NCBI GenBank assembly: GCA_964017065.1 | Contig: OZ024786.1 | Coordinates: 4,565,781 to 4,629,780 of the forward strand | Source: Haliclona indistincta | Taxonomy: Eukaryota; Porifera; Demospongiae; Haplosclerida; Chalinidae | Length of the DNA stretch: 64,000 nucleotides | Direction of reading: 5' to 3' | Shown: positions 44,340-56,200 of the stretch, piece by piece | Layout: each line of letters begins with the position of its first letter | How positions within the stretch are numbered: the stretch's first letter is position 1 | Notes under the pieces: generated by a model | Seen by the model: only the letters and a program-made list of their open reading frames with translations | Databases searched by the model: none | Told to the model about the DNA's origin: nothing | Program-made: the position numbers and the translations under genes

Positions 44340-44792
44340 TCGAAGTATCCAAGTGGATGTCGTAGTGAAATGGCCTGGGAGTGTGCATGATGCACGTATG
44401 TTTGCGAATTCGAAACTGAACGACTGCCTTAAAAATGGACAAATACCCCATTGTCCTAGGCAGATTATCGAGGAAGAAGGCCCCGGCCGTACTTGATGAA
44501 GGAGTATGCCGCTGGAGGATCAAATCGACAAGAGAAGTACTTTGGTTACCAACTGTGCAGTGCACGGAATGTTATAGAATGCTCTTTTGGACGTTTGAAG
44601 GCTCGGTTTGCATGTTTGAAGCGTGCAATGGACATCAACATTGATGATCTGCCATTTATGATATATTCTAGCTTTGTCTTACACAACTTCTTTGAAATGA
44701 ACAATGAAAGTATCAGTACAGACAAAGTATCAGATGCCATCAAGATTTCCAGCCACCACAAGCTACCAAAGATATGTAACAGAGGCAAATGA
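44340..44792 (+). pseudogene. dead Harbinger transposase fragment
   Basis: Two frames match DDE_Tnp_4: [20 protein letters not shown] (44353 on), then after a break [20 protein letters not shown] and ARNVIECSFGRLKARF with the catalytic Glu. The (L)GDPAYPLLP segment that holds the second catalytic Asp is deleted at the junction near 44488. It cannot be active. The 51-bp tandem array begins about 100 bp downstream. Confidence 0.85.
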
Positions 44793-44891
44793 AACAGAGG
44801 AAAAGTGGGATAGAAGAGTGCTGACCAAGTATTTTGATCCTTAATCATGCATGAGACCACAAGTAAATACCATGAAAGCGCCACTAAACAG

Positions 44892-45576
44892 AGATTTGAC
44901 ACTAGAGGACCATTTCACTACTGAATAATAATTAAGATTTGACACTAGATGACCATTTCACTACTGAATAATACTGATATAATTAAGATTTGACACTAGA
45001 TGACCATTTCACTACTGAATAATACTGATATAATTAAGATTTGACACTAGAGGACCATTTCACTACTGAATAGTACTGATATAATTAAGATTTGACACTA
45101 GAGGACCATTTCACTACTGAATAGTACTGATATAATTAAGATTTGACACTAGAGGACCATTTCACTACTGAATAATACTGATATAATTAAGATTTGACAC
45201 TAGAGGACCATTTCACTACTGAATAGTACTGATATAATTAAGATTTGACACTAGAGGACCATTTCACTACTGAATAATACTGATATAATTAAGATTTGAC
45301 ACTAGAGGACCATTTCACTACTGAATAATACTGATATAATTAAGATTTGACACTAGAGGACCATTTCACTACTGAATAATACTAATATAATTAAGATTTG
45401 ACACTAGAGGACCATTTCACTACTGAATAATACTGATATAATTAAGATTTGACACTAGAGGACCATTTCACTACTGAATAGTACTGATATAATTAAGATT
45501 TGACACTAGAGGACCATTTCACTACTGAATAATACTGATATAATTAAGATTTGACACTAGAGGACCATTTCACTAC
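44892..45576. repeat. 51-bp tandem satellite array, about 14 units
   Basis: The unit ATTAAGATTTGACACTAGAG plus GACCATTTCACTACTGAATAATACTGATATA repeats every 51 bp. GACCATTTC occurs at 44951, 45002, 45053 and so on to 45563. The first interval (44908-44951) is shortened by an 8-bp deletion. Variation is minimal (AATAATACT or AATAGTACT), so the array is young. It starts just after the dead transposase and ends at an exon. Confidence 0.97.
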
Positions 45577-45866
45577 AGGAACTACATAGTTCAAGTATCT
45601 ACAACAAGAAGCTCATTATCAGACTGGTGTGGTTATCCTGCATTTGCCTCGCCTAAACGAGTAGATGCACTCCATGGTAAATTGGATCACTAATACAATA
45701 TTGTTTTTCATATGCTTTTCCTTTTTAGGCGTCGTTGACATTCAAGTTAAATATAGAAACTGTGTATTATGTATTGGAGAGATAAAGAGCGACGGTAGTA
45801 GTGGTTTGCCACAGCTTATGGCTGCGCTAGAAAAGGCCTACTCAATGCAGATGATCATGCCTATTG
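45577..45866 (+). CDS. two exons, PD-(D/E)XK-like nuclease motif
   Basis: Exon 1 (to about 45675) reads NYIVQVSTTRSSLSDWCGYP and ends at a donor GTAAATTGG. Exon 2 (45729-45866) follows an acceptor (CTTTTTAG) and reads VDIQVKYRNCVLCIGEIKSD and then GSSGLPQLMAALEKAY, ending at a donor GTGAGATAA. Asp ... GEIK with the hydrophobic strand between fits the D-(x)n-ExK core of PD-(D/E)XK nucleases. The rest of the gene is missing: the satellite array cuts it upstream and a MITE follows downstream. It may be TE-derived. Confidence 0.45.
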
Positions 45867-45898
45867 GTGAGATAACATTAACATAGTATTTGAACATA

Positions 45899-46094
45899 CC
45901 GTATAGCGGGAAATTTTCGCGGGAGAAAATTTTTGTGAATGCGCGAGATAGTGGATTTCGCGAATAATATTTTTGCGAATCAGCGCTATTGCGCCTATCT
46001 TTTTCAACTAAAGCAAGACATTCGCGGATAAAATTTTCGCTAATAGCCTTTACTTCGCGAAACTTTTCTCCCGCGAAAGTTTCCCGCTATACGG
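45899..46094. mobile_element. MITE with CCGTATAGCGGGAAA ends, TA target
   Basis: The ends CCGTATAGCGGGAAA / TTTCCCGCTATACGG are perfect inverted repeats flanked by TA on both sides. The body is largely self-complementary (TTTTCGCGGGAGAAAA ... TTTTCTCCCGCGAAA). The TA duplication fits a Tc1/mariner-type mover. An older copy is at 17236-17391. Confidence 0.92.
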
Positions 46095-46339
46095 TAGTAC
46101 GGAAGTATTTTGCACATTTGTGGGCCATAAACATTTAATGACCTCAAAATAGCTGCTTTTAAGAAGGCTGTCGAGAGTCGTCTGTTGTGAGTTGTGTGTT
46201 GTCGTCGTGCAAGCGAGGCTAGTCAAAGATAGTTTGATTCATTTCACGCAAACCTAGGTTGCTTGGTAGTGAGAAAATTCTACTTGTGCAACTGAAAAGA
46301 ACACGCTTATGCTGAACAAATCTTAAACTAGAAGGTTGG

Positions 46340-46908
46340 GTATAAAAGGGGCGTGCCCAGGGTTAAAAAGGATACTTCTTCATGGAAGTGGTTGTGGGTA
46401 GCTCGCCAAGACTTCCTACGCGTTCAACGCACTGCGGTGACCACGCACAACACAATAGACAATACACTGCGCCTAGCCGCCAACACAGCCGTGCAACGCG
46501 ATAAGCAAATGACAGTAGCGGTCCGACAAAGAAGCAATCGCGATTGGGTGCATGTTTTCAGCTTGAAACCCGACGAAGATTCTATTCTTGGGTCGTTTGG
46601 ACAGAGCCAAGAGCGCAGCGAACAGAGATGGCAATTGAGCACACGATTTAACACTTTTCATTTGACGAATGTGTAAAATCAATACTGACTAATAGCTAGC
46701 TACCAACCTACTTTCAGCTCCACAGACTAGCGCTCCATATGTAGCATGTGCTTGCTCTACGATGGGTACGCAATCGTTTAGATACGTTTTACCCGTTCGT
46801 ATACTGGTGCTAGTGCTACGAGAAGTTCGTTACAAAAGTGGGAGCCATTTCTAATTCAATTTCAAAACGTGCCACCATTTTACTGCCCAGGGCACTCCCC
46901 TTTTATAC
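46340..46908. mobile_element. probable TIR element with GTATAAAAGGGG ends
   Basis: GTATAAAAGGGGCGTGCCCA at the left and its near-perfect inverse complement at the right (2 differences in about 22). No clear target duplication was found. An internal 107-codon frame and its minus-strand overlap lack any domain. TATAAAAGGGG also looks like a core promoter TATA box, so promoter activity reading inward is possible. Confidence 0.55.
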
Positions 46909-46919
46909 GCCTACGACAG

Positions 46920-48600
46920 GAAGCGAATGTGTACGCGCGCAATCCGCGTTTATAGTCAGCCTTTGCGTTTAACCTATCCATTAAACTGTAGACTGTACTC
47001 TGTTGATTGCAAAAACTACGGCAAGGCACACTATCAATAGCTGTGACGAAGCGGAGTAAATCATTATGTCGACTAAATCTTGCCATAGGCTTTTAACAAC
47101 ACAGTCACATCACAACTAAGTTATCTAGCTGCTGACGGAGTGTTGCAAAGCATATGGTGAGATTATGTCAACAAAAATCCTTCTTTATTTCACCTATTGA
47201 GAATTATTATTATTGACCTCAATTGCATTTGAACACACAGTATTTATGTTACGACCCGATTCACAACCTTTGACCCGCCGGTCGACCAGTTTCGAAGCGG
47301 GTTACCTGCGCGCCGGATTCAATTAACGTGCTAGTCTGGTACGACAGCGATGCAAGTTGCATTGCAATCATATATTATCGGTCTTTGGTTCCATGTGCAG
47401 ATTGTCATACAATCCCAATCCCTATTGCAGAAAAACCTCTGAAGAAGCTGACACACCAGAACAACTAGCTGGATGTGCCGCTAAGAGGGGCCTCAATGAT
47501 ACCATAACCACGGTCATATTCAGTAAGTATACAACAACATGCAATCAATGATGATTGATACCATTCTTCTTTACAATACTGCATAGCCAAGTTCCAGTCA
47601 AGTTCAGTCAATGACCTTAAAAGGGATCTGACCAACCCACTAGCAAAGAACCAGCCGAAGGCAAGATCGTACATGGGATTCAATCAACGACAACTTGAGT
47701 GCGGTCATCGTAAGGAGTATAGCCCATCTTTGCAATGTATGACCCGCAACACATCAGAGGATAAAGCAACTTCCTGGTTGGAGAAGGGAGTTTATGAGTA
47801 ATTTGCTGAGCTCCACAGTATCTAAATAGACCGAAACAGATACCATGGTAACACGAGAGTCTGTGCTCACACAAACCGAACACCTTATATCATGTTCTAT
47901 AAAAAAACCCAGCACCTCTGTAACAATGAAAGCTTATCTGTAGACTAATCAAGTTGGTTAGATAAATCACATAAAAGTCCAAAATAATTTTACAGCTTTT
48001 TTACATGGCTAAAGAAAGAAGCACACAGCAATTTGTTGCTTTAGATACAGTCCAGTTCAGCATGTGTACAGCCAATTTCAGTAAGTGGTGAGTCAGTTGC
48101 AGCCCAAAGAAAACCAAATGGCAAATACAGCGAATTCACTGCGTACTCTTCGGCTGTGGGACAATGTATTATGTTACCTTTCGTTATTATTTTTGCACTA
48201 CATACCTGATTATACTTTCTTCTATCATTTAGAACTTTTAAGAGATGTTAATACATCTATGTTAACTGAATGGCAATTGGAAATGTTGAGCAGCGAAATC
48301 ACCCAAAAATGTAAAAAAATAAATCTTAATTCTTCGAGGACAGTGATCATGATAGAGCCATGATTTGGTTCTGCTCAATTCTGAAATATTTTAAACCTAG
48401 TTTATGTTCCAATAGTTTGACTGAGCTAACATGTATCAAATAGTTGACATCATGATAGTGGTGAACACCTTGCAAACCATCACTAGGAATGATGAACTGT
48501 CCTGAATATCGAATTATATTGAATTATTCATGTACTGCCCTGGCTTCGTATTTGTCTATCTAATATTATTCCATTCAATTCTTATTCTATAATTCGAGAT
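46920..48600. other. gene-poor stretch
   Basis: No supported gene. A short GC-rich patch (47250-47330, CCGGTCGACC-like) stands out against AT-rich flanks. Short frames at 47465-47883 (minus) and 48085-48363 (plus) have no domain. Confidence 0.35.
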
Positions 48601-48721
48601 GGCAGCTATCGACCAAACAAATGGAGCGACAGGAAGTGGAGGTTGAGCATATTTGGCTGTGTATTTGGTATAGGGTTCCTAAACCCTAAGCCAATCATTA
48701 TGATTGATTCATTATCAATCA

Positions 48722-48909
48722 ATGAGTATGCCTTCTCGTCAAAGAGGTCAAGAAAGGGGACACTGAAGAAGCCCCGAAGAAGAAAGTGGTGGTCACCGAA
48801 GAGCGTAGTAATAAAACGGGGTGGTAGAGCTGCTCATGAGCAGTAAACACGACGAATGAACCACGCAAACATCTTTGACGAGACCTCTTTGACGAGAAGG
48901 CATACTCAT
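48722..48909. repeat. 188-bp foldback with 28-bp perfect arms
   Basis: Arm 48722-48749 (ATGAGTATGCCTTCTCGTCA...) is exactly inverted at 48882-48909. The loop is about 130 bp. It may be a small foldback element or an inverted duplication. Confidence 0.85.
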
Positions 48910-49289
48910 ATGCCTGCAAGTCAATGAACCTAGGCAGAGAATAGTATCGGTGAAGCAATGGTCCAATTCAAAGGTAAAGTAATTCATGAAAGAAAAAAAC
49001 GAATTCAGAGAGATCCAATAAAGCAGCACCTCTCTAATGACCCTATTGACTATACCCACTGCTCAATTCACGGTCATTATACATATTAATTTTCACTTAC
49101 ACACATGTATCTGTTTTGTTAGGCAAGAATTAATAATTAAATTTATCAATGCAAATTAATGGTACATCTGACAAAACTTTGTCCAATAAGAAATTGTTAT
49201 TGATCTTCCAAATAAAAGATTGTTGGCCTTGCGGACATTTGGTGCTGTTGGTCCTTCTGGCTTAGATGCCCTTTATTGGAGAATAATAC

Positions 49290-49800
49290 CCCGTTCACAC
49301 TATACCATAAAACCGAACCGAGCCGTGCCAGGCACAGCTCGGTTCGGTTCTCAAGCGCAGTGTGAACGCAAGCGAACCGCGCCAAAACCGAACCGAACCA
49401 CATGAAACCGAGCCGTCGCGGCGGCTCACCTCAGGGTGGTGAGCCACTTCCGGTTCGGTTCGGTTGAGGCGTAGTTTTGCGACGTATTTAAATGCATTTA
49501 CGTAGGAATACGGAGAAAAGCGGCAATGGCTTGCTACTGGTCTGACGACGAAACATTCAAGTTGATCGAGTTGTGGGGAGAGGACAGAATTCAAGCGCAG
49601 CTGGAGGGATGTAAACGATACAAACAAGTTTACTCTGCCATTTCTGAGAAGATGTTAGTAGCTGGATATCAGAAATCGGGAACCCAATGTCGAGACAAGG
49701 CCAAGAAGCTCAAAAAAATCTACCGATCCATTAAAGATAAGCATGGGAAAACGGGCGAGGAAAGGAGGAAATAGTTGTTTCTTGAACCAATGGACCAATG
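49290..49800. mobile_element. 5' part of a Harbinger-like element
   Basis: The CCGTTCACACT terminus, subterminal GAACCGAACC hairpins (about 49310-49370 and 49390-49470) and the Myb gene right behind resemble the left end of a PIF/Harbinger element. No right end or transposase is found. Another inverted-repeat element begins at 49855, so it is truncated. Confidence 0.6.
49526..49774 (+). CDS. Myb/SANT-like DNA-binding domain protein
   Basis: ATG 49526; 82 residues: WSDDETFKLIELWGEDRIQA, then QLEGCKRYKQVYSAISEKM...GYQKSGTQCRDKAKKLKKIY. It matches the Myb_DNA-bind_4 (trihelix) fold of Harbinger accessory proteins and aligns by eye with the domain at 28385-28585. The frame stops after GEERRK, before the usual HYEELDxxLG segment, so it is truncated or continues after an unseen intron. 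It would bind DNA near transposon ends. Confidence 0.75.
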   Translation: MACYWSDDETFKLIELWGEDRIQAQLEGCKRYKQVYSAISEKMLVAGYQKSGTQCRDKAKKLKKIYRSIKDKHGKTGEERRK

Positions 49801-49854
49801 GATGGAATCTAACCAGCTAACAGTAGGAAAACAGTTCTATATTGCGACTGCCCT

Positions 49855-51001
49855 CCCGGGTGGAACGAACCGCGAGATTTCACAATAATGTTGCGTGATC
49901 ACGGTTACATGACGCGAGATATTAACGATGAAACCCGCCGATTATCAGCGGTATATCGTTAGAATCTCGTTGTTACTCGGCGATAGAAACCGCGGGACCA
50001 CGACGGCAGGAGAATTAGCACTGCCACTGCGATAACTAACTTACTTGGATGCGCTGTACCAACACTGCCTGCTGTCCGAGATCTACCAACACATCAACTA
50101 TCTCAGCTACCTTTGTTGCCGCTGTGTTCTTCCATGGTTGTTGCTACTGACTGCTGCTGTTATACTGGTACGTTACTAGATGCGCTGTTGTTATTCTATG
50201 ACTTTCTCCATCCAGGTTGCAGTCGCGACGCAGACTAATAGCAGGCGGCAAGCTAGACAACTTCACCTCTACACATGCAGCTTTGTCATGATTATTAAAT
50301 TGTTGATGTAACAATAATTATTATAATACTAAACCGTGACTAAAATCTCTGTTGTATCTACTGCAGTGGATCATCACACAGTAAGTCCTAGCTTTGAGCA
50401 TAATGAATGAACCCAGTAGTCTTGGTCCTTCTTGGAGATGGTTGCCTGTTCAAGTCAAGTTTTCCATCGTTGGTAGTTTGTTATCTGGTACTTTAAGCCG
50501 CCGTAGCAATCTCGGAAAGGAGAGAACCAGTGAGATCTTGCCAGTTCCCGGGTGATCGCGTGCGTGCTCTTGCGGTATCTCACGTGATCACTCAAGTACC
50601 GCCTACCGGCGTGGCGCGCATTCACCGGTATCTCACGAGATCGAGCGAGATCGTTGTACTTGTGGAGATCGAGTCTGATTGCTCGCCTTTCTTGCTTAAT
50701 TCGCAACCAGGATAGTAACAGCCAGCCTTAATCGCTGTACATCTTCCAGTGAACGCAGCTAGAGCTTACAGCGGGAGCATAGGCGCCCTCGATACAGGTA
50801 CGTACACAACGCAAATAGAACAGCCATTTAGCACTTTTGGTGGCAACTCGAGGCACGCATCATCGCTCGAGATCTCGCCTAGCAAAGTGCTACAATGTAA
50901 GAACCCGCGAGGACGACATCTGACGTGATGTGTACGAGTTCACGGGATATGTAACGAGATCGCGACTGCAGTGTGAAATCTCGCGGTTCGTTCCACCCGG
51001 G
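49855..51001. mobile_element. 1.15-kb TIR element, ends CCCGGGTGGAACGAACC
   Basis: A 30-bp perfect inverted repeat (CCCGGGTGGAACGAACCGCG and AGATTTCACA) lies at 49855-49884 and 50972-51001. The interior is rich in GAGATC/CTCGCG words and has no gene. No clear target duplication was identified. Non-autonomous. Confidence 0.85.
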
Positions 51002-51230
51002 CTGGAATTACCTAATTCGAATATTCTGTGCATCAAGTGGTATAACTTGTGCATTTTATATGTCGTGAGCTCGCAATTTCCTAATATTATATACTGCATA
51101 GATTAGAAAAATGAAAAATCCAAAAATGACCTATTTGTGAATTTCATCTTTTAGGAAATTGCCAAATTGAATGGCAGAAAAGTATACTGACCTATGTAAG
51201 CAATTTATACAAGGACATACTTTTAAGTAT

Positions 51231-51363
51231 AGAGACCGAGGCCAAGGGATCTACGCGGTATAGAAACCCGAGGAAGCCATATAGAACCCGAGCGCGTAGC
51301 GCGAGGGTTCTATGGCGACGCGAGGGTTTCTATACCGCGTAGATCCCGTTGGCCGAGGTCTCT
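51231..51363. repeat. long hairpin (about 40-bp arms)
   Basis: AGAGACCGAGGCCAAGGGAT...AGAAACCC pairs with 51324-51363 with about three differences. The central part folds again (AGAACCC...GGGTTCT). It lies just outside the AGAGTATAGC inverted repeat at 51370-51845 and may be one end of that element. Confidence 0.85.
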
Positions 51364-51369
51364 AACCGG

Positions 51370-51845
51370 CTTAGAGTATAGCAACCGTTGCTATCCAACA
51401 AGGAATTTTCGACGCTGCGCAAATGTTTTGTAAAGAACACGGCCTTACTTCAGCGATGGGAAAACACAGGCGAGTTTAGCTAGAGAACGTCGCTAAACGG
51501 CTTTTCGCGTCTTGTTATACCTTGCTGGTACTCTGTCTCGTCTCCTACCGTCCTTCCGCCATCGCTTTCGCGTCTGCTAGTGGCTTTCTGACGCAACAAG
51601 AAGTTTGTTCTGGAACTCACTCACGCTCACATGTGTACAAGCCTCACATCATGTGTTCTTGTAATAACAATTTTTATGGCTTGCTATGAATGCACTCTCA
51701 CTAAGCAAACTGTGGTTTACCTGTTCGCGGAAGGACTCTATCTGTTCGCAGATGGACTCTATCCGTTCGCGGATGGTCTCTACAGCAAATAGATCCTCGG
51801 ATCTAGTAAATCTGATTGGTCAATAACATTGAGCTATACTCTAAG
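51370..51845. mobile_element. possible MITE with CTTAGAGTATAGC ends
   Basis: CTTAGAGTATAGC at 51370-51382 is exactly inverted at 51833-51845. The interior has short repeats of CTGTTCGCGGA/TGGACTCTATC near 51720-51780. No gene is present. Confidence 0.55.
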
Positions 51846-52294
51846 GTTTAATAGAACACATGAGGAGCAGAAGGATAGGCCTAGTGAGTGTTGCATAACA
51901 ATTACCAATATTAATACAGAAGCAGAAGTGAGTTTTTGCTTGACAAACTTTTATAGTTACCAATATTACACAGACTAACTGAATTATCATTATATGCACA
52001 GTGGGTGGAGCCACAGAAGTTTACTAACATTACTTATATACAAGCCGTATCATACATGCTGGCACGACGAACATTAAATGCAGAGAATTATCAGTCAGAA
52101 TCAAAAAAGTAAGTACAGAATGATTGTAAACAAGTGGCAAGATAAAGCATAATTATTATAGCATGACTACAAAAGTGACATTAATAGTGAAGACAAAGCC
52201 TTACATGTATAAGAGAAGCTATACACGTTAAGAAACTGAAATCAATAAATCATTTTATCATGAAAGATGGTCGTTCTGAAATCGTACTGACATA

Positions 52295-53297
52295 CAGTGC
52301 TTACAGCCTAAAGAGGGCACTCATCTGATTTTTTAATTTAGTCTACAAAACTTTCTACATCGCTATTTCTATTGCATTAATGCAGATTACAACTTTGAGC
52401 ATGAGAAAATGCAAGACACACGATGCTCTACAGCTCTCTCCCATTGAAGCTAATACAATGGCGCCATGTTTGTGACATCACTACAATTTGTACGACGTCA
52501 CGACGAACCACACCTACGACACAGCAGCCACTGTCTAGCGCCACAACGACGCTTAGTGGTTATTATTTCCTCGAGCTTAGCTAGTATCTATGCTGCAGAA
52601 GCACGCTTAAGAACGGGCAAAGCGCAAAACACAGATTTTGATCGGCGCCATTCTTGCCGCTCGACGGTTAGCGGCGCAGCGCACGCAGAAATGCGTAATC
52701 GATAAACGCTCATATTGGATGAATATCATTATAAAACGGCAGAGAGTCGAAGTGACAGCTAAAAGTTGGTGTTCTCGACGACCGTGTTTGCGCATGGATG
52801 GACGTATCACGCTAGTTTAAAAACTAGTGAAAACTACAAGTATTCGGCTATCCATATATCAAGTGGTTTTTCTTAACTCGCAAAGCTGTTGAATTCTCAG
52901 CTTAAAGCAATTTTCAACTCAAAAACACTAAAATTTCTGTCCTTTTTGGCTTCCTACATTAGCATGGATCAAAGATAAGCCTCCAAACTTTGTGAGATGA
53001 ACAAAGACCTACCTTACAATCAAACAGTAAATGGTTTTTGCTTAACTCAAAACAGCACTAAAATGCTGGCTTAAAGGTCATTTGCAATTGGAAGGTGTCA
53101 ACTTGTATCACTTAAACATTATTATTTTCAGAACCACATAGAATTACTATTTCTAATTTGACTAACATAGGCAGAGAGGATCATTCTACACTTACACCAA
53201 CTTTGGAAGCAATAGCTCCCTGAATAATTTTTTTACAACAAAATATGTACTGAGTTGCTAAAATCAGCTGAGTGCCCTCTTTAGGCTGTATGCACTG
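52295..53297. mobile_element. 1.0-kb TIR element with TA target site
   Basis: Inverted ends CAGTGC(T/A)TACAGCCTAAAG continue through AGGGCACTCA(T/G)CTGATTTT, about 36 bp with two or three differences, and are flanked by TA. The interior includes a GC-rich patch (52440-52800) with short frames on both strands that show no domain. Likely a non-autonomous Tc1/mariner-type element. Confidence 0.85.
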
Positions 53298-53299
53298 TA

Positions 53300-56200
53300 C
53301 AATAATTCAACGATTTTGTCAAAAAATGAGCAACGAAGAAAAAAGAAGCTATACACATTTACACATTAAAAAGAAATGTCTTTCAAACAAAATTCAATTG
53401 ATTGGTAGCATAATGCTACTGAATATAAAAGAGAACAGTATAATATAAAGGAACAGAACATTATAAATAATTTATCACTAATTAAGACGGTACTTATTAA
53501 TAAGTGACATCGAAAAAAATGAAAAATAGTAAAGTGAGACGGTATGCATTAATGACAGTGATACCGAAAGAAATGAAAATAATAATTATCATAGCCTAAT
53601 TTTTACACCATGAAGTAAAGTAAAGAAACACTTTTAAATCAAGACTTGCACACATGGAGACAAAAACGAAAAATAATACTTAAAAACTCAGTGATTCACA
53701 AAAATTAATGAGTTAAAGACAAATATACAAAGGAGGTGGAGCCATCTTGTCAAATTTGAGGTGTAAACATTAAATTTGATGAGAAGTTCAAGAGTGAGAA
53801 TTTATAAATTTCTTCAATTTCGTAAGTATGCAGGTTTACAGCAGGCGACACATGAGAATATCTAAATGGAACTGTACGAACAAGATAACTTTATACCGGC
53901 TCCTTATTAATAATCACACTTAGTCAATATTACGGTTCATCACGTTGTCGAATTGTTAAACTGCAATGTTATTAGTATTCTGAAACCAAGTAATCGTTTC
54001 TATCATGAAAAATAAGCTCGTTTCATTTCTTGTTATTTCTAATGCAGGACAAATTTGTTTCAATAGTCACAATCATTCAACAGGAGGTCTCGAGGCCTAT
54101 GGGCGACGATCCAACTCGTAACATATCAATCTGGTTCTGAAAATAGTTCAACGATATTGTCCATGGGCTTTAGACACATGCTTTAATTCTCCGTCAAAAC
54201 AACTTTTATTGTTTTCTCTTAATCACATCGACTCTCCATAAATTCAGTGATGTACATCTCAGTATTTTCGTAACAAACTGTTCATTTTTTTTCATAAGAT
54301 CAAATGCTGACCAAAAGTTGCTCCAGTAGTAGTAAGCAATAATTGTATCGGCAGCTTAGCAACAATAAAGAGAATTGCGCCAGACAATCGTTTGTAGCCT
54401 CCAAAACCTACGTAATACCATCAACCGCCACCAATACAACTTCTACTCCGCCAGCTCCATCTATCAACAGCTCTGCATTAGAATCACCACATCTCTTGGA
54501 GCGCTTTGGAGTTAGCGACGAATTTTATCATTAGCTAGCATCAATGTTCGTTAATAAAGAAGCCAGCCCACTGTATAGAGCATAAGCAAAAAACTTTCTT
54601 GATAACTTTTGTCAAACTTGTTAACAGACAGCGCAAGAATTAGACACATTTAAAAAGTACATAAAAAAACTAAACTAACTTGAATGGTACAGAAAAACCA
54701 TTTTAAAAAGTTTAATGAAGAGAGAAATTCATGAGAAGTAAATAAATAATGAAGGCTCAAATTGTAAATTGTAATAACAATTCATTGTTGATAAAAAAAA
54801 TAATTCTCCTTTCATCACACAATTTTTTTTAAATAAAAATGAAATTTTATCAGTAATTTTTGCAGATAAAAAAGGACTCAAATAAAAACCAGGCACATAT
54901 CCATGACATGAAGACTTAAATTAAAATAATCTGTATCAAAATTGTAATGTGAATAAATTAGACAATTCATTTTATAAATCTGAATTGACCCCAACAGTGA
55001 TGCTTGTTTATTAAAAATAAATAATTTATTACAAAGAGCTTTTTCATCAAACAATTTTTAATAAAAATGATTTATAAAAGTATTCATCATTAAATTTTCT
55101 AAATAAAATGAAACAAAAAGAGACACAAATAAAAAAATTAATCATGATACATATTCATGACATGAAGACACACATAAATAACCTGTTTGTTGTTTACTCA
55201 CAATGCTAATAATTATAATTTTTGTCACTTGAAATGTCAAATCATAACTAGTCACAACATAATTATACTTCTAGTTGAATGCTCAGAACAAGATAAAAAT
55301 GAACTTAAAACAAAATTAATTACACAAAAGTCTAGAAGTATTAGTTGCGTGACTCAAGCGACAATATGTAACTAAAAACATATTCATAATTGTAACCAAA
55401 CAGAACTTACATGACAGTACAACACTCTTGTCAACAATGTCTCTTTAACAACTAATGCGTTCAACGGAAACATTTAGAGCACACAAATCTTCTAGTGACA
55501 TTGACATTAATAACTATCTCATCACAAAGCTTCTAGTGATCAATGCTGAACAGCCCGATAATACACTGGTGGCTGAATCTAATACCACCAGACAAACACG
55601 CACACCGCTCTCTAAGAGTGGTGACACTTAGTCATTACTACAATGTAGACATACAATACATATTTACTCAATAAATATAACACAGAAGCATTTGACACAG
55701 AAGCATATTTATATGTGACACACATAGCACAAGCCCAAGGTAAGCGATTTTGTTATTCGTATAACTGATAGCGCTGTCAAGAGTTGCAGGTTCTATTTGC
55801 ACAGAGCACAAAACTATAGTGTACAACTGAACATTGTTATAAACCACAATGGTTTCGATGCCTCACTAACAAGTAGTGACTTCAACCAACAATCCTCACA
55901 CTAATACAACACTGACTGACTCCCATACCAGCCAGCAAACAATTCTTAACTTGCACATGGACACAGAGTGCCGTCAAAAAGTGACAAACGATAGTACAAT
56001 GTAGACACATTGTGCTACCCAACTCGTAGCTACTCAATATAACACAGAAGCATTTGATAGCTGAGCACAAGACGAGAGCATACACCCTCACATTGTAGTA
56101 AGATACACGTGACCCATTCGCTAACGTACCCCAGCTTCACACATCTGGTATACCATTTACCATTATAAACGCAGTCTAGTTGTGGCTTACTTGGACACAT

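Noticed and set aside
44892..45576. CRISPR-like regular array
   Set aside because: The whole 51-bp unit is repeated with no unique spacers, and the window is eukaryotic, so it is a tandem satellite.
46353..46676. 107-codon ORF inside the GTATAAAAGGGG element
   Set aside because: It does not begin with ATG, opposite-strand frames are equally open, and no domain is visible.
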